Origin: Stenotrophomonas sp. HITSZ_GD
GTDB taxonomy: Bacteria; Pseudomonadota; Gammaproteobacteria; Xanthomonadales; Xanthomonadaceae
Length of the DNA stretch: 64,000 bases
Reading direction: 5' to 3'
Assembly (NCBI RefSeq): GCF_029543105.1
Contig: NZ_JARQXB010000002.1
Coordinates: 62,001 to 126,000 of the forward strand
The notes beneath the pieces were generated by a model. That model was not told the DNA's origin. It saw only the letters and a list, made by a program, of their open reading frames with translations, and made no database searches. Made by a program: the position numbers and the translations under genes. The stretch's first letter is position 1, and each line of letters opens with the position of its first letter. Below are positions 19,826-28,689 of this stretch, one piece after another.

Positions 19826-21337
19826 ATGACCCGTGACGCCCTCGACCTTCCCGACACGCCCGTACGCCGCGTCGTCATCGCCGGTGGCGGCACGGCCGGC
19901 TGGATGGCTGCCGCGGCGATCTCCAAGCTCCTTGGGCGGCAATTGCAGATCACGCTGGTGGAATCCGAGCAGATCGGCACCGTGGGCGTGGGCGAGGCGA
20001 CGATTCCGCCGCTGGTGACGTTCCACCGGCTGATGGAGATCGACGAGCGCGAATTCATGGCCGCCACGCAGGGCGCGATCAAGCTCGGCATCCTGTTCGA
20101 GAACTGGCGCGATATCGGCCACCGCTATTTCCACTCCTTCGGCACCACCGGGCGCGACCACTGGACCGCCGGCTTCCAGCATTTCTGGCTGCGCGGGCGC
20201 GAACGTGGGCTGGCGAGCGACTATGCCGACTACAACGTGGAGTCGGTGGCCGCGCGCGAGAAGCGCTTCGCCCACCTGCCCAAGATGGGCATGAACTACG
20301 CGTACCACTTCGATGCCAGCCTGTACGGCAAGTTCATGCGCCAGATCGCCGAGCGGCACGGCACGCAGCGCGTGGAAGGCAAGATCGCCGAGGTGCTGTT
20401 GCACGAGGACACCGGCTGCATCCGCTCGCTCCGCCTGGAATCGGGCGATGTCATCGAAGGCGACCTGTTCATCGACTGCACCGGCTTCCGTGCCCTGTTG
20501 ATCGACAAGGCATTGGGCGTGGGCTTCGAGGACTGGTCGCACTGGTTGTTCAACGACAGCGCCCAGGCGGTGCAGACCGCCGCGGTGGGGGATGCCGCGC
20601 CGTATACAAGCGCGATCGCCGAGGAGGCCGGCTGGCAATGGCGCATTCCGCTGCAGCGCCGCGTCGGCAACGGCATCGTCTATTCAAGCCGGCACCTGGA
20701 CGACGGCCGCGCACGGGAGATCTTCGAAAGCAGCCTGCGCGGCGAGCAGACCTCGCGGATGCTGCAGATCCGCTTCCGCCCCGGCCGGCGCGAATACAGC
20801 TGGTACCGCAACTGCATCGCGCTGGGCCTGGCGGGCAGCTTCATCGAGCCGCTGGAATCGACCACCATCCACCTGATCCAGCGCGGCATCACCCGGCTGA
20901 TGCAGTGCTTCCCGAAGGTGCTCACCGCAGTGGACATCGAGGAATACAACCGGCAGATGGCCGAGGAACTGGTGCACGTGCGCGATTTCGTGGTGCTGCA
21001 CTATGCGCTCACCGACCGACGGGACACCGCCTATTGGCGCGCTTGCCAGGAGATGGCGTTGCCGCCCTCGCTGCAGCACCGCATCGACCTGTTCCGCGAG
21101 ACCGGCATCGTCTTCCACCAGCCGAACGAGTTGTTCGCGGAGAATTCGTGGATTCAGGTGATGATGGGGCAGGGCAACATGCCGCGCCGGCACCACCCCA
21201 CCGCCGACCTGATGGGCGACGAAGAACTGGCACGTTTCCTCAACGCCGCGCGCGAGCATGCGACGCGCACGGCCGCCGCGTTGCCGAGCCACCAGGCTTA
21301 CCTGGACCGCTGGTGCCCCACCGCACCGACCCCCTGA
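19826..21337 (+). CDS. flavin-dependent (tryptophan-type) halogenase
   Basis: 503 aa from the ATG at 19826 with GAAGGA upstream. The FAD motif GGGTAGWMAAAA is at residues 17-28. The active-site lysine region is GAIKLGILFENW, the intact W-x-W-x-I-P motif is GWQWRIPL, and DLFIDCTGFRALL and AGSFIEPLESTTIHLIQ are the usual C-terminal family blocks. This copy keeps the canonical halogenase motif, unlike its paralogue at 16525. Genes of this type next to TonB receptors have been shown in Xanthomonas to brominate indoles in vitro; the in vivo substrate is unknown. Confidence 0.9.
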   Translation: MTRDALDLPDTPVRRVVIAGGGTAGWMAAAAISKLLGRQLQITLVESEQIGTVGVGEATIPPLVTFHRLMEIDEREFMAATQGAIKLGILFENWRDIGHRYFHSFGTTGRDHWTAGFQHFWLRGRERGLASDYADYNVESVAAREKRFAHLPKMGMNYAYHFDASLYGKFMRQIAERHGTQRVEGKIAEVLLHEDTGCIRSLRLESGDVIEGDLFIDCTGFRALLIDKALGVGFEDWSHWLFNDSAQAVQTAAVGDAAPYTSAIAEEAGWQWRIPLQRRVGNGIVYSSRHLDDGRAREIFESSLRGEQTSRMLQIRFRPGRREYSWYRNCIALGLAGSFIEPLESTTIHLIQRGITRLMQCFPKVLTAVDIEEYNRQMAEELVHVRDFVVLHYALTDRRDTAYWRACQEMALPPSLQHRIDLFRETGIVFHQPNELFAENSWIQVMMGQGNMPRRHHPTADLMGDEELARFLNAAREHATRTAAALPSHQAYLDRWCPTAPTP

Positions 21338-21362
21338 AACGCCATAACCGGGAGGCCACGCC

Positions 21363-22649
21363 ATGCGTGCCATGAAGTGGATGCTGTCGTGCCTGCTGAT
21401 GCTGGCGCCGTTCGCCCAGGCCGCCGACGGGCCGAGCCAGGTCAGGATCGTCGAATCCGAAGGCACGTATCGGCTGTTCGTCGATGGGCAGCCGTTCTTC
21501 ATCAAGGGCGGCGGCGGCAGCGGCCATCTCGACGAACTGGCCGCGCGCGGCGGCAATGCCGTGCGTACCTGGCGCGTGGACAGTGACCCGGCGCAGATGC
21601 GCGCCTTCCTGGACAACGCGCAGCGGCTCGGGCTGAAGGTGGCCGTGGGCATCGAGGTCGGCAACGAGCGCCACGGCTTCAACTACGACGATGACGCCGC
21701 GGTGGCCGCACAGCTGGCGCGTATCCGCGGCGAGGTGGAGGCGTGGAAGGACCACCCGGCGGTGCTGATGTGGGTGGCCGGCAACGAGCTCAACCTGCAC
21801 TACACCAACCAGAAAGTGTGGAATGCGATCGGCGGCATCGCCGACATGATCCACGCCATCGACCCGAACCACCCGGTGATGACGACGCTGGCCGGCTTCG
21901 GGCCGCCTTTGATCGAGCAGATCAAGCAGCGCGCCGGCAGCCTGGACCTGATCGGCATCCAGCTCTACGGCAACCTCGGCGAGCTACCGGACAAGCTGCG
22001 CGAAAGCCATTGGACCGGCCCCTACGTGGTGACCGAGTGGGGCCCCACCGGGCATTGGGAATCGCCGTTGACGGCGTGGGGCGCGCCGATCGAGGACGAC
22101 GCCTCGCGCAAGGCCGGCGTGCTGCTGGACCGCTACCAGCGCTACATCGCCGGCGAACACCGGCAGGGCCTGGGATCGTTCGTGTTCCTGTGGGGGCAGA
22201 AGCAGGAACGCACGCCGACGTGGTACGGGCTGTTCCTGGCGGAGGGCGAATCCACGCCGAGCGTGGACGCCATGCAGTATGCGTGGACGGGCCAGTGGCC
22301 GGACAACCGCGCCCCGGCCATCGCGCCGATCCGCGTGGACGGCAAGCTCGCCAGCCACAGCGTGGTGCTCAAGGCCGGCAGTAGGCATCGCGCCCATGTG
22401 CAGGCCTCCGATCGCGATGGCGACCCGCTCGCCTATCGATGGACATTGCGCGAGGAAAGCACGGCCACCAGCATCGGCGGCGATCCGGAGCACCTGCCCG
22501 CGGCCGTGGACGCGGCGGTGCAGCCGGGTGCGCCGGGACAGGTCACGCTGGTGGCGCCGGCGAAGGCGGGACGCTATCGCCTGTTCGTGGAGGTGCGCGA
22601 CGGCCAGGGCCACGCGGCTTACGCGAATTTCCCGCTACAGGTGGAGTAG
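21363..22649 (+). CDS. secreted clan GH-A glycoside hydrolase (GH2-like TIM barrel)
   Basis: 428 aa. A signal peptide ends near residue 20 (LAPFAQA). A TIM-barrel region spans about 25-320. WVAGNELN near residue 141 carries the acid/base Glu (N-E pair) and VTEWGP near 224 the nucleophile Glu, the clan GH-A arrangement. A C-terminal Ig/cadherin-like module (~320-428, ASDRDGDPLAYRWTL) may bind carbohydrate. GGGAGG precedes the ATG. As last gene of the receptor operon it probably trims the oligosaccharide in the periplasm. The exact GH family and substrate cannot be fixed by eye. Confidence 0.82.
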   Translation: MRAMKWMLSCLLMLAPFAQAADGPSQVRIVESEGTYRLFVDGQPFFIKGGGGSGHLDELAARGGNAVRTWRVDSDPAQMRAFLDNAQRLGLKVAVGIEVGNERHGFNYDDDAAVAAQLARIRGEVEAWKDHPAVLMWVAGNELNLHYTNQKVWNAIGGIADMIHAIDPNHPVMTTLAGFGPPLIEQIKQRAGSLDLIGIQLYGNLGELPDKLRESHWTGPYVVTEWGPTGHWESPLTAWGAPIEDDASRKAGVLLDRYQRYIAGEHRQGLGSFVFLWGQKQERTPTWYGLFLAEGESTPSVDAMQYAWTGQWPDNRAPAIAPIRVDGKLASHSVVLKAGSRHRAHVQASDRDGDPLAYRWTLREESTATSIGGDPEHLPAAVDAAVQPGAPGQVTLVAPAKAGRYRLFVEVRDGQGHAAYANFPLQVE

Positions 22650-22667
22650 GGCAGGGCTGCGCGCCGG

Positions 22668-23309
22668 CTAATCGCCCGTCTGCGTGTGCGGCGCCTCGAC
22701 CGGCTTGGACTGCGGCGAATCCTTCTGCCTGAGCCAGATCGTGAACAGCACGAGGCAGAGCACGGCGAGAAATTCGCTCTGCCAGTTCTGGAAGGATTCG
22801 AACCAGAACTCCGCACCCGTGAGGTGATGCCAGAGCGTGACCGGCGGCTCGCCACGGCCCAGGCGTTCCTCCACTTCGGCGCGCCAACTTCCGCACAGGT
22901 GAAGCACGAAGCTCACCAGGAACAGCAGGCCGAAGGCAATCGCCAGCGAGTGCTCGTAGAGCTTCAGCCACAGGCCGCCCTTGCGGACCGGCCACGGCGT
23001 CCGGCCCGGCTCGATGTGCGGCTGCGCTTCCTCGCGCGAATCCAGTGGCCGCGATTCGGCCGAGCCAGCTTGCCGCAGCTTCACGGTGAGCAGCACGTAC
23101 ATGCCCATCTGCAGGAATTCGCTTTCCCAGTTCTCGAACGTGGCCGATACGAAATGGCCCGAGTGCAGGTAGGCGAGCAAGGACAAGGCGGCTTGGCCCT
23201 GCTGCAGGCGTTCGTCGTTGAAGGCTTGCCAGCCGAAGACGACCTGCAAGCTGATGAAGCAGAGAAACAGCAGCGCCAGGACGATGGACAGGCCGTTGCG
23301 CTTCCACAT
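22668..23309 (-). CDS. DUF6766 family inner-membrane protein
   Basis: 213 aa from the ATG at 23309 (GGGAG eight bases upstream). There are two near-duplicate halves. Each has a hydrophobic helix (LSIVLALLFLCFISLQVVFGW and LAIAFGLLFLVSFVLHLCGSW), then a loop ending in an F-x-N-W-x-S-E-F motif and another helix (LQMGMYVLLTV and LAVLCLVLFTIWL). This is the DUF6766 pattern, common beside stress genes; the function is unknown. It is convergent with the glycoside hydrolase gene (18-bp gap). Confidence 0.8.
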   Translation of the reverse strand: MWKRNGLSIVLALLFLCFISLQVVFGWQAFNDERLQQGQAALSLLAYLHSGHFVSATFENWESEFLQMGMYVLLTVKLRQAGSAESRPLDSREEAQPHIEPGRTPWPVRKGGLWLKLYEHSLAIAFGLLFLVSFVLHLCGSWRAEVEERLGRGEPPVTLWHHLTGAEFWFESFQNWQSEFLAVLCLVLFTIWLRQKDSPQSKPVEAPHTQTGD

Positions 23310-23374
23310 GGATGACACTCCCGGAATGGCTCCAAGACCGGCCGCGTGCATGCCGCGGGCCGTGCGGGTTGCGG

Positions 23375-25147
23375 CTACTTCAAAGGCGCCTGCGTCTGCG
23401 CATACGTGCCGATGCGCTCGCCCTTGCCGATCACGTGGCCCTGGGCGGCCGCCAGCACCTCGTCGCGCGTCGCGCCGGGCTTGAGGTCGAGCACGGTGTC
23501 CAGTGCAAGCACCTGGAAGTGATAGTGGTGCGGCGCATCGCCCACCGGCGGACGCGGCCCCATATAGCCCGGCGAGCCGCGCGTGCTCGGGCCCTGCATG
23601 ACGCCTTCGGGTTCTTTCAAGCGCAGCTGTTCCGGTACACCCTCGGGCAGGGCAGTGACCTCGCCGGGAATATTCCATGCCAGCCAGTGCACGAAGGGTT
23701 GGTAGGGGCGCGCGTCGGGATCTTCGACAACCAGCACGTAGGACCTGGCGTTGGGCACCGCGCTCCACGACAGTGGCGGCGATACGCCGTCGTGGTACTC
23801 GCTGTAGCGCTTGTCCAGCGCGCCGTTGTGCGCGAATGCCGGCGAATCCACTTGCATCGCGGCGGCGTCGCCCACGCGCGCCAGCGCCAGCGGCACGCCG
23901 TTACCTTGGTTGACCTGCTTGAGCAGCGGCGCGGCCGGGATGGCCGGCGCCGCCGCACGCTGCGCGCGTCCGGGGTAGGCGACGCGGTAGATCACGCCGT
24001 TGGCATCGTCACCCACGAGCAGCGCACCGCCCGGTGTCTGTGCCAGGCCCACCGGCCGCGCGATGTGCCGCTGGCCGCCGTCCACGAGGAAGCCCTCGAC
24101 GAACGGCTCGAAGGCCACCGGCTTGCCGCCGTCGAAGCGCACGCGGACCACCTCGTAGCCCGAGGCCGGCTTGCGGTTCCATGAGCCGCGCATCGTCACG
24201 AATGCATCGCCGCGGTAGTCGGCGGGGAACGCCTTGCCGGTGTAGAACACCAGCTGCATCGGTGCGGCATGCGCGGTATAGCCCAGCGTCATCGGCTCGC
24301 TGATGGCGAGCCACTGCGTCTTGGTGAGCCCGCCGGGCGGCGTGCTCTGCGGGTTCTGGCCGTCCTTGCCCCAGATGTGCGGCCAGCCGTATTGCTTGCC
24401 TTTGACCAGGTGGTTCAGCTCCTCGGGCTGGATCTCGTCGCCGAGGTAGTCCATGCCATGGTCCATGCCCCACAGCTCGCCGGTGGCCGGGTCCCAGGCA
24501 AATCCAATGGTGTTGCGCAGCCCGCTGGCAAAGATCGTGCGTGACTTGCCATCCGGCTCGGCGCGCAACAGCGTGGCGTGCTCCGGGTTGGTTTCGTTGC
24601 AGGCGTTGCACGAGGAACCGACGCTGATATAGAGCTGGCCATCGGGGCCGAAAGCCAGGGTGCGATTGGGATGCTGGCCGCCGTCGGGCAGGTCGCCGAT
24701 GATCAAGGTGGCCGTGCCCAGCGAGCCATCGGAACGAATGGGCGCGCGGAACACTTCCTTCGCCGTTGCCATGTAGAGCTGGCCGTCATGGATGGCCAGG
24801 CCGTGCACGCCGGGCCGGCTGGCCACCACGCGCGGCGCCGCGTCGAGCTTGCCATCCTCGTCGGCGTCCTTGAGCAGCAGGACTTCGCCTTCCTCGCGGC
24901 GCGACACGTAGATGTCGCCATTCGGCGCCACCACGATGATGCGCACGTTGCCGAGGTCGGTCGCCAGCGGTGCGATGGTGAAACCCTGCGGTACCCTCAA
25001 CGCGGCGACGCGCGCGGCATCCGCAGGCGCCTTGTCCGGCTTGAACGTATGCACCTGCGCGTCGATGTCCGTGCCGTCGCCCTGCTGCGCGAACGCGCTG
25101 CCGGGTAATGCGAGCACCAAGGCCAATCCCCACCTGCGTGTATTCAT
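23375..25147 (-). CDS. PQQ-dependent sorbosone/glucose-type dehydrogenase fused to a PEBP (YbhB/YbcL) domain
   Basis: 590 aa from the ATG at 25147 (GGAGG seven bases upstream). A signal peptide ends near residue 22. Residues ~35-405 form a sorbosone-dehydrogenase-type beta-propeller (TDLGNVRIIVVAPNGDIYVS, VGSSCNACNETNPEHATL, GWPHIWGKDGQNPQ). Residues ~425-590 are a phosphatidylethanolamine-binding/Raf-kinase-inhibitor-like domain (DGVSPPLSW, VVEDPDARPYQPFVHWLAWNI). It is probably a periplasmic soluble sugar or alcohol dehydrogenase using PQQ. The two domains are usually separate proteins, so the fusion is notable. It is divergent from the Mn catalase gene. Confidence 0.88.
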   Translation of the reverse strand: MNTRRWGLALVLALPGSAFAQQGDGTDIDAQVHTFKPDKAPADAARVAALRVPQGFTIAPLATDLGNVRIIVVAPNGDIYVSRREEGEVLLLKDADEDGKLDAAPRVVASRPGVHGLAIHDGQLYMATAKEVFRAPIRSDGSLGTATLIIGDLPDGGQHPNRTLAFGPDGQLYISVGSSCNACNETNPEHATLLRAEPDGKSRTIFASGLRNTIGFAWDPATGELWGMDHGMDYLGDEIQPEELNHLVKGKQYGWPHIWGKDGQNPQSTPPGGLTKTQWLAISEPMTLGYTAHAAPMQLVFYTGKAFPADYRGDAFVTMRGSWNRKPASGYEVVRVRFDGGKPVAFEPFVEGFLVDGGQRHIARPVGLAQTPGGALLVGDDANGVIYRVAYPGRAQRAAAPAIPAAPLLKQVNQGNGVPLALARVGDAAAMQVDSPAFAHNGALDKRYSEYHDGVSPPLSWSAVPNARSYVLVVEDPDARPYQPFVHWLAWNIPGEVTALPEGVPEQLRLKEPEGVMQGPSTRGSPGYMGPRPPVGDAPHHYHFQVLALDTVLDLKPGATRDEVLAAAQGHVIGKGERIGTYAQTQAPLK

Positions 25148-25442
25148 GCGCGTGCCTCCGGAGGTCGCGCTCAGGCTGCATGCGATGGCGTGGATGAGCC
25201 GCGAATGCAATGCGAAGGCGCGGTGAGGCACGCATACGACGCGCGCCTGACTCCTTCAGGCAGCTGCGCCTCCGCACATGATGCGTGCAGCTCCTCGCGT
25301 GGCGCTCACCTCGGGCGCAGGTGCCACTAACACCCGAGCCTCTACGGTGAGGTCGTATCACCCGCCAGCGCCTCGATGCCGGCTCGGCACATCTGCCGCA
25401 GTCCATGGCCACTCCTTGCCGCTGCGAATACCGGAGCTACTC

Positions 25443-26348
25443 ATGTTCATGCACAACAAGCGTTTGATGTACACCGTTCGCGTCGAACGACCCGATCCCG
25501 TCCTCGCCACCCTCATGCTGGAACAGTTCGGTGGCCCGCAGGGCGAACTGGCCGCGGCGATGCGCTACTTCACGCAGGGCCTGGGGGAAGAAGACGCGGG
25601 CCGCAAGGACCTGTTGCTCGATATCGCGACCGAAGAACTGAGCCACCTGGAAATCATCGGTTCGATTATCACCCTGCTCAACAAGGGCGTGAAGGGCGAG
25701 TTGGCCGAAGGCACGATCGAGGTGATGGAAATGCGCGGCCTGACCCAGAACAGCACCAGCCACACCGAGGCCATCCTGTATGGCGGTGGGCCGGCGCTGG
25801 TGAACTCCAGCGGCGTGCCGTGGACGGCCGCCTATGTGGACAGCATTGGCGATCCCACGGCCGATTTCCGTTCGAACATTGCCGCCGAGGCACGCGCCAA
25901 GCTGGTGTACGAGCGCCTGATCAACGTGACGCCCGATCCGGGCATCCGCGATGCGCTGCGGTTCCTGATGACGCGCGAGATCGCCCACCAGAAATCCTTC
26001 GAGAAAGCGCTGTATTCGATCGAGCCCAACTTCCCGCCCGGCAAGGCGCCCGGCGATCCCGAATTCACCGACCTGTACATGGACATGTCGCAGGGAGACG
26101 GCGACATGTCCGGCCCCTGGAACTCCGGCGAGCAGTGGACGGTGGTGTCGTCACGCGACGAACAGAGCGCGCTCGATGGCGGCGAAGGCACGGCCAGCGT
26201 GGGTGGCTTGAGCGAATCGCAGACCGCGGCGCTGGAAGCGCTGGCGCTGCGCACGGCTTCCGTGCTGGAAGGCGATCCGACCACCGGCGCGGACCTCGGC
26301 GCGGGCCTGGGCGCGGGTGCCACGAAGGGCAGCCGCACGCCGAATTGA
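25443..26348 (+). CDS. manganese catalase (KatN-type)
   Basis: 301 aa from the ATG at 25443, with GGAG just upstream. The ferritin-like four-helix fold carries the dimanganese ligands E-x2-H in ATEELSHLE (~residue 67) and MTREIAHQKSFE (~178), plus an earlier Glu in GGPQGELAAAMRYFTQ. Long forms of this family end in a Gly/Ala-rich tail, as seen here after residue 230. It converts H2O2 to water and oxygen in the cytoplasm. Neighbouring DUF4142, DUF1264 and DUF6766 genes form a stress-type group. Confidence 0.93.
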   Translation: MFMHNKRLMYTVRVERPDPVLATLMLEQFGGPQGELAAAMRYFTQGLGEEDAGRKDLLLDIATEELSHLEIIGSIITLLNKGVKGELAEGTIEVMEMRGLTQNSTSHTEAILYGGGPALVNSSGVPWTAAYVDSIGDPTADFRSNIAAEARAKLVYERLINVTPDPGIRDALRFLMTREIAHQKSFEKALYSIEPNFPPGKAPGDPEFTDLYMDMSQGDGDMSGPWNSGEQWTVVSSRDEQSALDGGEGTASVGGLSESQTAALEALALRTASVLEGDPTTGADLGAGLGAGATKGSRTPN

Positions 26349-26428
26349 GCGATCCGCACGACGACGCGCGCGCCACGAGCTTCAAGGCGTGCGTTTGACT
26401 TCGCGCTTTCGACGGCTGACGGAAGATC

Positions 26429-26450
26429 GACCCGCCCTGGGGGGCGGGTC
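26429..26450 (+). terminator. hairpin after Mn catalase
   Basis: GACCCGCC-CTGGGG-GGCGGGTC, a perfect 8-bp stem about 80 bp after the stop. A weak GTCGCGTGCG tail follows with no T-run, so termination is likely but not certain. Confidence 0.5.
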
Positions 26451-26582
26451 GTCGCGTGCGTAGGCACCTCGCGGACTGTGCACGCCGCACCCAGCCTTTC
26501 GCGCGCCCCACACATCAGGTGGACACATCGCTTACGACCCCGGGTCCATGGTCGCCGCGTCATCCCACCCCAGGTTACCGCC

Positions 26583-27176
26583 ATGAACCGCTTCCACGTG
26601 CTCGCCCCTTGTGTACTCGCCGCCGCCCTGGTGCCCTCGCTCGCGTTGGCGCAGTCCAGTGCTACCGCGCCCGGTCAGGCACGCGCCCCGTCCGCCGAAC
26701 GCACGGCGCCCTTGAGCCAGGCCGACGCGCTGGGCGTGCTCAGCGCGATCAACCAGAGTGAAATCGCGGCCGGCCAGTTGGCGCAGCAGAAGGTCACTAC
26801 CGGCCCAGTGCATGACTACGCCGCCCGAATGGTGCAGGAGCACGGCGAGAACGAGCAGAAGACGAAGACGTTGTCGCCCAACGAGCGCGCGGCCGCGGCG
26901 GTGATGCAGAAGCAAAAGGGCCAGGCGGAACTGGCAAAGCTGCAGCCCCTGGACAGTGCCGCGTTCCAGAAGGCTTACGTGGCCGCCATGGTCAAGGACC
27001 ACGGCGAGGCGCTGAAGGCGCTGGACCAGAAACTCATCCCCGCCGCGCAGGATGCGAACGTCAAGGCGCATCTCACCGAAACGCGCGCCCATGTCGCCAA
27101 CCATCTCGCCGCGGCGCAGAAACTGCAGGCCGCCGCTCCCTCCACGGCGAACGCCGGCGGCGACAAGGGGCATTGA
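26583..27176 (+). CDS. DUF4142 periplasmic protein
   Basis: 197 aa. A signal peptide ends near residue 23 (PSLALAQ). The body is helical and matches the DUF4142 ferritin-like pattern: AINQSEIAAGQLAQQK, VHDYAARMVQEHGENEQK, AYVAAMVKDHGEALKAL and ETRAHVANHLAAAQKL. Proteins of this family occur next to Mn catalases and other stress genes; no enzymatic activity is established. Its stop is 2 bp before the GTG start of the lipoprotein gene downstream, so the two are co-translated. Confidence 0.88.
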   Translation: MNRFHVLAPCVLAAALVPSLALAQSSATAPGQARAPSAERTAPLSQADALGVLSAINQSEIAAGQLAQQKVTTGPVHDYAARMVQEHGENEQKTKTLSPNERAAAAVMQKQKGQAELAKLQPLDSAAFQKAYVAAMVKDHGEALKALDQKLIPAAQDANVKAHLTETRAHVANHLAAAQKLQAAAPSTANAGGDKGH

Positions 27177-27177
27177 G

Positions 27178-28029
27178 GTGCCCGCAGACGGCAGCCTTCT
27201 GGCAGGCCGCATCGCGTGGAGCATGATCGGCTGCGTGGCGGCATTGACCGCCTGCACCGGTGGCGGCAGGGTCGATCCGGCCGTCTCGCCGCCCGGCAGC
27301 GCGGAATCGGCCCGGACCCGCGCGCTCGAAGCGGGGGCCGCGCTGATGCAGGACAACGGTCCGCTCGCCAAGATGGATGTCTACCTCGTCGGCTTCCATC
27401 CGATGAAGGACGACCCCCACCACCAGATGGAGGCGCATCACTTCTGCCGGCAGGTCAACGAAGATTTCGCCCAGTGTGCGTTGTTTGACGGCAACACGGC
27501 CACCGCCAATCTCAATGGCATCGAGTACATCATCTCCGAGCGCATCTTCGAGCAGCTGCCGCCGGAAGAGCGCGCTTACTGGCATCCACACAACGCGGAA
27601 ATCCTGAGTGGCCAGCTGGTCGCCCCAAATCTCCCGCGCGTGGCGGACAAGGCGTTGATGCGCTCCAAGCTCAACAGCTACGGCAAGACGTGGCACACCT
27701 GGTCCAGCCGCGACGGCACCGAGCCGGGCGATGCGCTGCCGATGGGTCCGGCGATGCTGGCGTGGTCGTTCAATCGCGACGGCGAGGCCCAGCCCGCGCT
27801 GGTCGCCGCGCGCGACCAACGAATGGAAATCTCCACGGCGCAGCTGCGCCAGGGCCGCGCCGATCTTGCCGGAGGGGCGCGGCCGCAGGAGGGCGTGGAT
27901 GCCCTGCGCGATGCATTTCCGCACGCCACGCCGATCCCCGGAGTCGTCGATAAGCACGGCGCGCCAGATTCATCAGGCGTCACCTCTCCGGTGGGAACGC
28001 GTGGTGCGCCGGCGCCGTCCTCTTATTGA
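27178..28029 (+). CDS. DUF1264 (OBAP-like) putative lipoprotein
   Basis: 283 aa from GTG 27178 (AAGGGG upstream). A start at the ATG at 27223 would also keep the lipobox. The N-terminal hydrophobic segment ends in a lipobox LTAC (about residue 30). The body matches the oil-body-associated-protein-like DUF1264 family: MDVYLVGFHPMKDDPHHQMEAHHFC, CALFDGNTATANLNGIEYIISE and YWHPHNAEILSGQL. The bacterial role is unknown; it accompanies stress genes here. The C-terminal 30 residues are low-complexity. Confidence 0.82.
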   Translation: MPADGSLLAGRIAWSMIGCVAALTACTGGGRVDPAVSPPGSAESARTRALEAGAALMQDNGPLAKMDVYLVGFHPMKDDPHHQMEAHHFCRQVNEDFAQCALFDGNTATANLNGIEYIISERIFEQLPPEERAYWHPHNAEILSGQLVAPNLPRVADKALMRSKLNSYGKTWHTWSSRDGTEPGDALPMGPAMLAWSFNRDGEAQPALVAARDQRMEISTAQLRQGRADLAGGARPQEGVDALRDAFPHATPIPGVVDKHGAPDSSGVTSPVGTRGAPAPSSY

Positions 28030-28189
28030 ACGCCTCGCCGTGGCCTCCGGCACTTCCAACGGTATCGTCCTGACAACTGCGCTGCTGAAGCGTGAGTACA
28101 GCAGCCAGGTAGCACAGAGGGCTGGTGTACTCGAAGCGCCGCGGCAGCCGGACAGATCCTAGATTGATGCCGCTGGCACAGGAGGTGAC

Positions 28190-28684
28190 ACGAACATCCT
28201 CGCGTACGCGTTGTTCCTGCTCTGGGCGGCAGCCGGCCTGGCCGATTTCGCATTGCATCGGCGCACCGACCTGTCGCATACCTCGGGGCTGGCGGAGTCG
28301 CGCCTGCACCTCGTGCAGCTTGGCTTGATGGGGATCGCGGCACTGGTGTGGTGGGCGCTGGCGCCCACTTGGGGCGCATGGTGGATTGCCGCGGCGCTGG
28401 TCATCGCGCACGCCGGCTTCGGTTACCTGGATACGCGCTCGGCTTGGGGCAAGCGCGCGATCACCCCGGTCGAGCAGCATGTGCATAGCGTGCTCGATGC
28501 GATGCCGTGGATATTCCTGGGCGCCTATGCGTGGACGGTGGACGACGGTTTCGCGCTCGCCCTGCGTCCACGCGATCGCTCCCTGGCCGGGTGGATCGGC
28601 GTGCCCGCGCTGATCGTGGGCGCGTTCGCGGTGGCGGAATGGCGAGCCGCCGGGCGCGCGCGTGCCGAGCGTGGCGCGGCCTGA
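28190..28684 (+). CDS. small integral membrane protein with apparent ACG (or TTG) start
   Basis: 158-165 aa depending on the start. Four hydrophobic segments are visible (ILAYALFLLWAAAGLADF; LGLMGIAALVWWALAP; WWIAAALVIAHAGFGYL; WIGVPALIVGAFAVAEW) and a conserved-looking SVLDAMPWIFLGAYAW. A strong GGAGG at 28181-28185 is followed four bases later by ACG AAC ATC CTC, as if the original ATG had mutated to ACG. The only in-frame standard start is TTG at 28211, 25 bases from the ribosome site. No named family is recognised. Confidence 0.6.
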   Translation, partial: TNILAYALFLLWAAAGLADFALHRRTDLSHTSGLAESRLHLVQLGLMGIAALVWWALAPTWGAWWIAAALVIAHAGFGYLDTRSAWGKRAITPVEQHVHSVLDAMPWIFLGAYAWTVDDGFALALRPRDRSLAGWIGVPALIVGAFAVAEWRAAGRARAERGAA

Positions 28685-28689
28685 CGAAC

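Noticed and set aside
23375..25147. Cytochrome c heme site in CNACN of the dehydrogenase
   Set aside because: The motif lacks the final His of C-x2-C-H; it is the Cys pair usual in sorbosone-type dehydrogenases.
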